Shown here piece by piece: positions 1 through 7,032 of a stretch of DNA of 10,016 nt; positions within the stretch are counted from its first letter, which is position 1; every line of letters starts with the position of its first letter. The position numbers and the translations under genes are program-made. The notes under the pieces were generated by a model that saw only the letters and a list, made by a program, of their open reading frames with translations, had not been told where the DNA came from and did no database searches. The stretch covers positions 1 through 10,016 of the forward strand of contig JANBPU010000467.1 in assembly GCA_027575805.1 (NCBI GenBank). The letters run 5' to 3'. This stretch comes from Mycoemilia scoparia (Eukaryota; Kickxellomycota; Kickxellomycetes; Kickxellales; Kickxellaceae).

Positions 1-161
1 TATAGTTATAAAAGCATTTATTATGAAGTAGTGAAATTTTACTAGTGATCAATTATAAAATAGATACACATGGATCCAGGGATTTTGGCCTAATCACCAG
101 TCTTTTCATTTGCAACTATTGGAGACCTGTTTTTTCTGTGTCCTTAAAAAATATGACTATA

Positions 162-277
162 TGGGTAATGATTTTTGAAGGGTGAAAGTTCACTAGTAAA
201 ACTGGATATTCATTTGGCTGTGATTGCTCCTAGGATCATTGCCCACTAAAAAGGCACTCTTCAAAAGTCATTACCCC
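162..277. mobile_element. MITE-like inverted-repeat element, copy A
   Basis: A short element bounded by imperfect terminal inverted repeats of about 23 bp. The left end (from 162) reads TGGGTAATGATTTTTGAAGG; the reverse complement of the right end (from 277) reads GGGGTAATGACTTTTGAAGA. There is no transposase, so it would be non-autonomous. Bases 161-231 match 6768-6838 at 63 of 71 positions, and seven of the eight differences are transitions. TA dinucleotides lie near both ends (158-161 and 280-281), which would suit a Tc1/mariner-type TA target, but the exact boundary is uncertain. The inverted repeat and the repeated copies are seen; the mobile origin is inferred. Confidence 0.6.
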
Positions 278-644
278 AATAAGTGAAACAATTTCTCTCA
301 ATGACCACCATGCTGATATATCTAACTCTTATCCAAACCACATAAAATACCAATTTGACGCTGTAATCCGCCCTAAATTAAAGGATGTTGAATCAATATG
401 AAAGTTATTCTGCATTATTCTTAAATTACCTTAACTCAAAGCTTTGTATCTAAAATTGACAGATATCAAGAATATTGAAAAGATTGTTCAAACTATAGCC
501 CCATGCCAAAGACTTCTTGTTCCTGAAAAGGCTAGTGATGACCAACTTAACTTTTTCCCAGCGATCTCTGTGTATGTTAAGCTATTCACAAAAACGAGAA
601 TTTTGATGCACATAACATATGTATCCCACTATCGAATAGTATAA
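234..644 (+). pseudogene. Possible broken coding relic, unknown family
   Basis: One reading frame stays open for about 137 codons apart from two stops, TGA at 399-401 and TAA at 432-434. The first part reads like protein (for example NHIKYQFDAVIRPKLKDVES) and so does the last part (435-644, for example QRLLVPEKASDDQLNFFPAI). There is no good start codon or splice context, and the frame begins inside the right half of the MITE copy. I recognise no family. It could be the remains of a gene or transposon ORF, or a chance open frame. Confidence is low. Confidence 0.15.
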
Positions 645-1366
645 AAACAGCATTCAAACATCAGGCTTGTTTCTACGAAATGATAACCCTAAACAAAAAA
701 TACCATACACAGCAACATGGTTATTTACAAAATAAAATATCTATTTTCTCTCACTCTTTTACATCACAAAAAACATACTCAGCATTATTGCCCCATTCTA
801 CAGCCCTTTTAACGTTTAACAAACATTAAAGTCAAGTAAATCAGCTGAAAGTATACCATGCGGCAGATAATTAACAAACAGGATTGTTTAATTTCTTTAC
901 AATGAAGCCATGTTGCAGCCACTATTGAATGTTGTGGTTTGAATGTTGGTTAGGAACAAGAATGAGATTGTGTAAACCCAAAAGAACGGACAATTCAATT
1001 AGCCGATATTAGTAGTGGCACTAAGTTGCTGGTGATGACTTATGAGCAGAAACTATACTTTTATGTATGCTCATGTTTGCTAGGTGAATGTGTGGAGATG
1101 GCAGATCTTTGGGATGTCGTGAGTGTGAGTGAGTGCGAGAGAGAATCAACGTTGATAGTTGGCAAAAACCTTCTTCCCCAAACACACACGCTTAGGGAAT
1201 ATCCTATCACAATTAGCCATTTTTATTATTAAATCTTTGGTAAACCTGATTATTTTTGGAAAAATCCTGGTAGTCACCACTATAAATTTGTATACGTCAA
1301 AGTGTGTGTGTGTATCTTGGTAGAGAGGTTTGGAATGTTAGATATTTACCAGTTTCATGTGGCTAG
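645..1366. other. AT-rich intergenic stretch, no gene seen
   Basis: No frame here looks coding and I find no tRNA-like or rRNA-like structure. The only notable composition is a G-and-T/GA-rich patch at about 1118-1145. On the minus strand this patch reads as a CT-rich tract of the kind found in fungal leaders, but no convincing minus-strand gene follows it within the window. Confidence 0.4.
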
Positions 1367-1418
1367 GCCCGAGCATGGCTCGTGGTTGGTTCTAACCTGA
1401 TACTACCGCTACTCGGGC
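1367..1418. repeat. GC-rich imperfect palindrome, possible hairpin
   Basis: GCCCGAG (1367-1373) and CTCGGGC (1412-1418) are perfectly complementary 7-base arms 38 bases apart. A competing inner hairpin, CGAGC-atg-GCTCG, lies at 1370-1382, and GGTT/AACC pairs lie within the loop. The patch is markedly GC-richer than its surroundings. At 52 bases between outer arms and with no T-loop consensus it does not fit a tRNA. Function is unknown. Confidence 0.4.
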
Positions 1419-1467
1419 GTGGTATTTGATATATCACCTTTTACCAAATTTCCAAGCGACTTGGGGC

Positions 1468-1498
1468 AAAAAAAAAAAAGAGAGAGAGAGAGAGAGAC
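1468..1498. repeat. A-tract followed by (GA)n microsatellite
   Basis: Twelve A bases run directly into about nine GA dinucleotides. This is a simple-sequence repeat with no sign of coding function. An A-run next to a dinucleotide repeat can mark an old retroposon tail, but no retroposon body is recognisable upstream. Confidence 0.85.
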
Positions 1499-2740
1499 AA
1501 CTCGAGAGGTGCTGTAGAAATGGCAGCGGAGTAAACGCAAAGTGGCTATTGGTCAAGATTTGCTGTCTCAAATAGCAGCAATTCGTGTTACAATGTGCCA
1601 ATTGCCCTGTTTATGGCCACATCTTCCGGATATGTGTGTAACAGCCGGAATAAAGAGACTATGCTATGAACAGAAGTTTCTGCCTCTCACAATCTATCTC
1701 AACATTATTGATAGTTTTTGAGGTGGAATATATCATTTAAATTGCTGGTATTTGTGGAGGGGCTTTAAGACAGGAATTCTTTGGCACACGATTTGACTCT
1801 GAGCAGAACACATTGACCAGTTATAGCTTATAATGGTCTTTAATTTGCATTGTATTTGTGAGATCAAGGACTTGTTAACCCCTGTCATTGGGCTTTGCCC
1901 ATTACTTTGCGGCACCATTGTTTTTGTAATTTTTTTGATATTGAGCTTTATATAATAAAAGCTATTAAGGTTACTTAAACTATGTTGATCTTACCAAATA
2001 GACCCAAGAGTACCAACCATTAAAACTGTTAGGTATTGTTGTAATACTATAACCAAAGTGTAATGATAATGATAATAAGGTCATTGTGCAATGAAGATAG
2101 TTAAACTCAATGACCCACAGCAGACCGCAAAAGGAAGCTAAATGGGCCACTGCGACTACTACTATGGGCTTATGGTCTAAATGGTTCTGAGCCATTGCCA
2201 TCAGCCAACTTATTCGGAATACCCATACATGGAAGAAAAGGGGAAGGGCTTCTGCATCACTCCAGATATTCCACCACCACAGTCAATTAGGCCAGAGAAC
2301 AATAAACGGCCAAGCCGATGACAACATTGATTGCTGTTTTGTTCATCCCGCAAGGGTACTCAACATGATATTATAAATACCATCCGTGCATTGGCTATAA
2401 ACAACCTTCCATCCATCCATAAATAGTAATTTTCTTAGCTGCTGTGCAGCAGATATATGAACGCACAGCACTCTTCTACGGACACTGTCTTCCCCGCTTT
2501 TTTACAGTAGTTGTGGTGACACTCTTTGACTCTTGCTTTCCCATTTGCTTTGTGGTGTGTGTTTGCCGGGCCGATAAGGCATATTGACAAGTGCTTGTGG
2601 CTGCTGCAACACTACATCAACAGACAGAGATCTCATCTTTCTCTCACTCGCCTGTGCTGCTCTGTTGTTGAGACCCCTCCCTCCAGGAATTCGACATTGT
2701 TTCCGTTATATGTTACTCCCCGTCTTACCCACTTTTCAAT
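1499..2740. other. Intergenic stretch, no gene seen
   Basis: No frame carries a recognisable protein. The content is AT-rich filler with small motifs: a TATA-like ATTATAAATACC at about 2371-2382, a CTGCTG-tg-CAGCAG near-palindrome at about 2441-2454 and a CCGATAAGG GATA-type site near 2571. Some of this may be distal upstream sequence of the LPMO-like gene. Confidence 0.35.
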
Positions 2741-2748
2741 AGAATTTC

Positions 2749-2756
2749 TATAAATA
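2749..2756 (+). promoter_or_regulatory. TATA-like box of a possible upstream promoter
   Basis: TATAAATA is followed at about 60 bases by a long pyrimidine-rich tract that includes a (CT)7 run at 2814-2827. No ATG occurs from 2713 to 3134. This is the same layout as the nearer promoter at 3632 (TATA box, then CT-rich AUG-free sequence). It may be a distal alternative promoter of the LPMO-like gene or the promoter of a separate small transcript. There is no direct evidence of transcription. Confidence 0.3.
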
Positions 2757-2983
2757 CTACACTACACGCTGACTATTGTAATTTTACTTTTTGCTTGGCA
2801 GAATTGACTACCACTCTCTCTCTCTCTTAAATTCCCTTTCCTCTCTTTTACATTACACGCTTTCCCTATCTAGATACTTTTCCTTTGTCTGTAGCAGTGG
2901 TTGAAGCACTGATTTAAGAGTATAAACAAGCACGCTCGCTCGTCTATTTGAACTTTTCAAAGCTCCTTTAGTCTTTGTGGCAA

Positions 2984-3040
2984 GTAAGTAATCCAAAAAT
3001 CAGGAATTCCTGTTCTACCTTTCCCACACCTCCTTTCTAG
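2984..3040 (+). other. Candidate 57-nt leader intron
   Basis: A strong donor, CAA|GTAAGTA, at 2984 is followed 57 bases later by a textbook acceptor with a pyrimidine tract, ACCTTTCCCACACCTCCTTTCTAG, split here as ACCTTTCCCACACC and TCCTTTCTAG, ending at 3040. The length is short but possible for a fungal intron; no strong branch-point consensus is visible. The same donor could instead join a CAG acceptor ending at 3863 (TTCTCTCTTCTCTCAG), giving an 880-nt leader intron for the downstream gene. Confidence 0.25.
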
Positions 3041-3134
3041 TCTTGTTTTGTTTGTTCTACCTGGCTATAAAAAGGACAAAGGCTTAAATAAATTTCTAGA
3101 TTTTCCTGGCATAAACTTGGACTTAAAACCTCCT

Positions 3135-3329
3135 ATGCCAGACCACCACCCCACAACTGCTACTGCTGCTATAACCGCTACAATGACTCTCGCCTTTCCA
3201 ATAAATAATGGAATACACTCAATCTATCTCGAACTCTACATCTCCGCCAAGGCAACGACTATATCACATCAAGAAACTCAGCCGCCCAGCTATTTGGGTA
3301 TCGAGCAGCTCTTTGCAAAACTGATGTAA
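3135..3329 (+). CDS. Small unrecognised ORF, 64 codons (doubtful)
   Basis: The first ATG after an ATG-free tract of about 420 bases opens a 64-residue frame beginning MPDHHPTTATAA and ending EQLFAKLM. A TATA-like CTATAAAAAGG lies about 70 bases upstream (3065-3075), so a compact promoter-plus-ORF is possible. The product has a Thr/Ala-rich start, no clear signal peptide, no membrane segment and no motif I know. The frame is also open upstream to 2988. It may be a chance ORF within the long upstream region of the next gene. No function is claimed. Confidence 0.15.
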   Translation: MPDHHPTTATAAITATMTLAFPINNGIHSIYLELYISAKATTISHQETQPPSYLGIEQLFAKLM

Positions 3330-3631
3330 CTGCGTGCTGTTTAAAATTGACAAGAGACTCGAAAAACACATCCAGCCACAACAACCACGCAACACCATCT
3401 ATCCGGTTTACAGGGCGACTACTAAATGCCAGAAACCCCAAGAATTTCTCAAAATCAGTTTTATATAACGTTTTGTGTGTCCTTTGTCTTCGGGCATATT
3501 AAAAGCGTACTGGGCCAAAGACAGGCGTGTTTTAATCCTAAAGAAAATAACCACGAGCCAACTGACACTGCCAAGAATGTAGGAAGGATAGATTGTACCA
3601 GCCCACATCCATATACGAATAATCTATCGAC

Positions 3632-3640
3632 TATATAAAG
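3632..3640 (+). promoter_or_regulatory. TATA box of the LPMO-like gene
   Basis: TATATAAAG is a near-consensus TATA box. Transcription would be expected to begin roughly 25-35 bases downstream, near 3660-3675, giving a leader of about 410 bases. The choice is supported by the complete absence of ATG between 3651 and the start codon at 4079, although an ATG does occur just before the predicted transcript start (3648-3650). Confidence 0.55.
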
Positions 3641-3664
3641 CCAGGGCATGACGACAGACCACAG

Positions 3665-4078
3665 TTTTAGCAGTAGCAGCAAACCGTGTTCTATTTCATC
3701 TCACTCTCACTCACACTAAAGAAAATAGTAGCACCATCCTTCAAATACCTCATCAGTTATAACCACTGACTATTTCTTTCGCGCAATCTTCTTTTATTTA
3801 TTTACTCATTCCTCCCCTATTATCATCTGCAAATACTTTTTGTATATTTCTCTCTTCTCTCAGTGTATACTAATATTTCCTTCCCTTTATTCCTCTATTT
3901 CCTATCCTCTCCTGTGCCTTTTATTATACCGTTTGTAGTTGGGTGATACACACAACACATAAAGGTCACAGCCCAACTAACCCTGATACCTTCGTGTTTA
4001 TATTCACTCGCTGACACACAGACACGGCAACACAACGCAACGGATTATTGAACAGAGATATATACTAAAGTAGAGAAA
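3665..4078 (+). promoter_or_regulatory. AUG-free pyrimidine-rich 5' leader
   Basis: About 410 bases between the TATA box and the start codon contain no ATG in any frame and are rich in C and T. In sequence of this composition several ATGs would be expected by chance. This suggests selection for unobstructed ribosome scanning to 4079. An acceptor-like pyrimidine tract ending in CAG at 3863 leaves room for a leader intron. The exact 5' end is inferred. Confidence 0.5.
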
Positions 4079-5872
4079 ATGATGAAGACCGGCTTTACCA
4101 ATTTGTTTGGCTTAAACGGCAGCGGGTTTGTAGTGACACTGGCCACTACTATTGCCGTCGTCTCTTCTATTATCCCATCTGTGCTGGCTCACAGCTGGGT
4201 CGATTGTGCCAAGTATGATCCTGACAGCACCTTGTGCTTTGGTTATGGGCGTGGCTACACCGGTCGCGGCAACAGAGATATTAACACGCTCTATACTTAT
4301 TTGTTTGATGGCACTCCTCAGCATCAGCCTATGTGCAATCCCATTCAACAGGTAAGCAGAAAATAAACACTTGGCAATTTCTCCATCAAAAAGGAACCGA
4401 TTGCTGCCCTGATATATCCCCTACGAATTGGCCCATAAAACCATATACTTTGGCTGGATCCTGGCGGATTATTGGCCATTATCCAGGGTATTCTTATGGT
4501 ACACCTTCAAAGGAGATTCCTGAAACTTTACACATTCCCCTTGTCCTCTTAACCTATGGCTAGTCTCTCTATACTTTCCTGGGCGTTATTGCTACTGATG
4601 GGTGTTTCCTAAGTATTCTTTGTGCTCTATATTTTACCCAACAAAATCCCACAAGCCAGTCTTCCTGATTCACCACTTTCAAATCCCGAGGTGAATGGAC
4701 TATTATCTATCTCTGGCGTGATAATGGACAAATAGACCACTCCCAGAAGTTGTGGCTGCATTCGATTCTAGACGCGAACTGGTTTTGGTGCTTGTAGTCT
4801 ATGTCTGACTGGTCTTTATTTTTGATCCCGCAAAAGAAAGCCCGTTTTCATTGCCCAAAATTAACCTACCTAGCCACATTATGTCAATTACTGCTTTCCA
4901 TACATGTCCAATGATGTCATTTTTGTTTACATTTTCATCTATGGATCCATCATCTCTACACACCTACTACTGCCCCTTTCTCTCTTTAATAGTTTTATTG
5001 CCCCTGCTTAACACCCTCGCTCGGACATGTTCCCAAAATGCATATTCTTGAACTACCCCCATTGTTACTTCATAGATGCCAATCATTATCTCCTCGTCAT
5101 ACACACCCACACTGACTCACACAGAGAGACAGAAGAATTATATCACATAACTAAACCTACTCTAATTGCACAAATATAGACTTCTCAAAACTATACCGAC
5201 CTGTTTCCAATGGCTCTCGCCTATCCCGGCGAAACCATTTACCAAGCCTGGGAGGCCAACGGCCACATGAACAACGCCAAACCCACCAAGATCGATGTGC
5301 TCTACTACGACGACCCATCCAAGCAATTTATGGATTATTCTGAGCGCAAGACCGCAATGAAGGCTGGTACCATGAACTTTGCTACCAACCAAAACTGCCG
5401 TTCTCCATCCGACCCCAATTCTGTTTGCACTGGCTCATTTGTCGTCCCACCACATCTCAAGCCTGGTAATGTTTATCATTTCGTTTGGTTCTGGTATTTT
5501 GATGAGAACCCTGCCGGTCAACAGTATTCGACCTGCTTCGAATTGAAGGTTGTGGACAAGAGTGAGGTTGATTCGGCTAGGTTTTCGGGTAGTACCAATT
5601 TGGTGGACAAGAGTACTAATATGAATGGTCAGGCTCAGTATAAGGGTAAAGACAACGGTGGTGGATATCAATCCGCTCCTCCTTCTTCACCATCTCAACC
5701 TGAAGGTCAATCTCCTGGATCTCCAACTGCCTCTACTCCACCTGCTTATTCACCTACTCCAGAGACTGGTGGTGGTGCTTCTCCTGCTGCTGGTGGTGGT
5801 GGTGAAAATAGAAGAAAATGTAAACGTGTGGTAAAGAGATGCAAGAAACCTTCTCCACCTCAATACAAATAG
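4079..5872 (+). CDS. Secreted LPMO-like histidine-brace protein, two exons
   Basis: Join of 4079-4351 and 5180-5872 (both junctions phase 0), 321 residues. Residues 1-37 form a signal peptide with a hydrophobic core ending SVLA; cleavage leaves His38 as the mature N-terminus, as required for a copper histidine brace. A second brace-type His is H120 in WEANGHMN, and the aromatic run FVWFWYFDENPAG (192-204) could supply the axial Tyr/Phe. Six Cys (43, 53, 86, 164, 174, 210) suggest three disulfides. After about residue 218 comes a Ser/Pro/Gly-rich linker and a basic tail (302-314) with two Cys and several dibasic pairs. Lytic polysaccharide monooxygenases oxidatively cleave chitin, cellulose or related polymers outside the cell; the substrate and AA family cannot be assigned here. 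The first of two adjacent ATGs is taken as start because the leader has no earlier ATG. A copper-binding, non-LPMO relative (for example X325-like) is the main alternative. Confidence 0.8.
4352..5179 (+). other. 828-nt intron of the LPMO-like gene
   Basis: The donor is CAG|GTAAGC at 4352 and the acceptor is ACAAATATAG ending at 5179. Candidate branch points CTAAA and CTAAT lie 15-30 bases upstream of the acceptor. Splicing here keeps frame and joins ...MCNPIQQ to TSQNYTDLFPMALAYPGE, removing in-frame stops. At 828 bases it is much longer than the 132-base intron of the neighbouring gene. It contains several short open frames but nothing recognisable, and no inner exon is needed to complete the protein. 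Confidence 0.75.
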
Positions 5873-5941
5873 TAATGCAATGCCGCCCCCTCAATTTCAT
5901 TCTCTCTGTGTTTGCGAGAATAGTATTTGACTGAAGATATA

Positions 5942-5947
5942 AATAAA
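5942..5947 (+). terminator. Poly(A) signal AATAAA
   Basis: A canonical AATAAA lies 70 bases after the stop codon of the LPMO-like gene, followed by AT-rich sequence. It would give a short 3' UTR ending near 5960-5980. Confidence 0.5.
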
Positions 5948-5966
5948 CAATTATCAAGTAGAAATT

Positions 5967-6023
5967 CATATATACATATATATATGTGTATATAAAAATC
6001 TCTACACACACACACACACACAC
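5967..6023. repeat. (TA)n-type and (CA)10 microsatellites
   Basis: An alternating TA/TG tract at 5967-5995 is followed closely by ten CA repeats at 6004-6023. They are simple repeats just beyond the 3' end of the LPMO-like gene and could adopt non-B forms. No coding role is seen. Confidence 0.85.
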
Positions 6024-6667
6024 AGATTTGCCTCTTCACATTTATCTCTAAATATAATGAAAAATTATCAATTGACTACTCACAATTGTTGTCAATGAGA
6101 GCTGGAGCTCTTCTTCCTATTTTCTTTATCTCCTTTCCCGCAATTTTATGAAACTCCTAACCAAACATCTCTTTCACTTACTCTCTTTCCCCCCCCCCAA
6201 CGAATCAATCCTTTTTCAATATATATATACATACATGAATATTTATACACACATATTATTTTGTCGTCATTGATGTAGTATCTTTTGGTGTTGATATAAT
6301 ATAAAACACATTATTTTGAGAAACATATAGTATATACATATAGGGAGATTCCACTAGTAATCACAAGTTTTGGTAGACAGAAATAGAGAGAGAGAGAGAG
6401 TGGGTCCTCAGATTTTGGTCCAATTACAGGCCAATCAATTATTATATAATTCCTGAGGTCCCCCAACCTTTGCTCATTAAACTCTTGTGAACTCTCTGAC
6501 TTACATTTTTCAAAAAAAATAGTAGTAGTAGTAGAGTTAGTATATCAGTAAGACATATGTTTGATCAGCAAACCAAGTGAAGCAAACAGATTTGTAAATC
6601 CTGTATATAAATTTCACAACTAACTTTAAAGGATTAAATTTTTGTTCAATGGTTTTTAGGCGAAATT
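6024..6667. repeat. Intergenic stretch with simple repeats
   Basis: No gene is visible between the two convergent genes. The stretch holds a run of ten C at 6189-6198, (AG)8 at 6385-6400 and (TAG)4-5 at 6521-6535. The piece near 6352-6431 resembles bases 44-97: both have an ACTAGTRATCA motif followed by ATTTTGG and AATYACMRG motifs, possibly traces of a second repeat family. Confidence 0.6.
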
Positions 6668-6702
6668 GTTTATTAGTAGCTATAAAGTAGCTAATAATAA
6701 AC
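6668..6702. repeat. Near-perfect hairpin, 14-base arms
   Basis: GTTTATTAGTAGCT (6668-6681) and AGCTAATAATAAAC (6689-6702) are complementary at 13 of 14 positions around a 7-base loop. It lies about 65 bases before MITE copy B. It could be a separate small palindromic element or an RNA hairpin in the 3' flank of a convergent transcript; there is no U-run after it. Confidence 0.55.
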
Positions 6703-6768
6703 CATTATATAAAGGCCAAGACATAATCTGAATTTACAATGCTTTAGGCAAAATGTATCACTAGAATA

Positions 6769-6870
6769 TGGGTGATTATTTTTGAAGGGTGAAAGTTTAC
6801 TAGTAAAATTGGACATCCATTTGGCTGCGATTGCCCCTATAAATATTCGCCCTTCAAAAGTTATTGCTCA
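6769..6870. mobile_element. MITE-like inverted-repeat element, copy B
   Basis: The clearest copy of the family. The left end reads TGGGTGATTATTTTTGAAGG and the reverse complement of the right end reads TGAGCAATAACTTTTGAAGG; the match continues for about 25 bases with six mismatches. TA occurs immediately outside both ends (6767-6768 and 6871-6872), as expected for a TA target-site duplication. There is no transposase. The core matches copy A at about 89% and is 14 bases shorter in its right half. A 71-codon open frame runs across the element, but it is most simply a by-product of the repeat. Confidence 0.65.
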
Positions 6871-7032
6871 TATGGATAGTAAATTGTCAGTGACTGAGCA
6901 AGAATCGAAGGATTCACTTCTGTGTACAAACCATTTAATTTCTATTGAAATCTCATCATATATTTATGTGTATAAAAGTCTTAAACAACTGAAATAACAA
7001 AAAAGGATGGGTGGAGAGAGAGAGAATGGAAT

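Noticed and set aside
1367..1420. tRNA gene suggested by 7-base acceptor-like arms
   Set aside because: The span is only 52 bases and no T-loop, D-loop or anticodon stem pattern fits.
2526..2753. 75-codon plus-strand ORF as a gene
   Set aside because: It begins at a non-ATG codon, has no motif and lies in upstream regulatory-type sequence.
3408..3682. Overlapping ORFs on both strands upstream of the TATA box
   Set aside because: Three mutually overlapping frames, no recognisable protein, and the region includes the promoter of the LPMO-like gene.
4333..5051. Genes nested in the 828-nt intron
   Set aside because: The short frames there have no family signal, and the flanking exons join in frame without them.
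5754..6023. Minus-strand ORF over the end of the LPMO-like gene
   Set aside because: It is composed of translated CA/TA microsatellites and the antisense of the Gly/Ser linker.
6782..6997. 71-codon plus-strand ORF as a gene
   Set aside because: Its first half is MITE copy B and the same peptide stretch is broken in copy A; there is no family signature.
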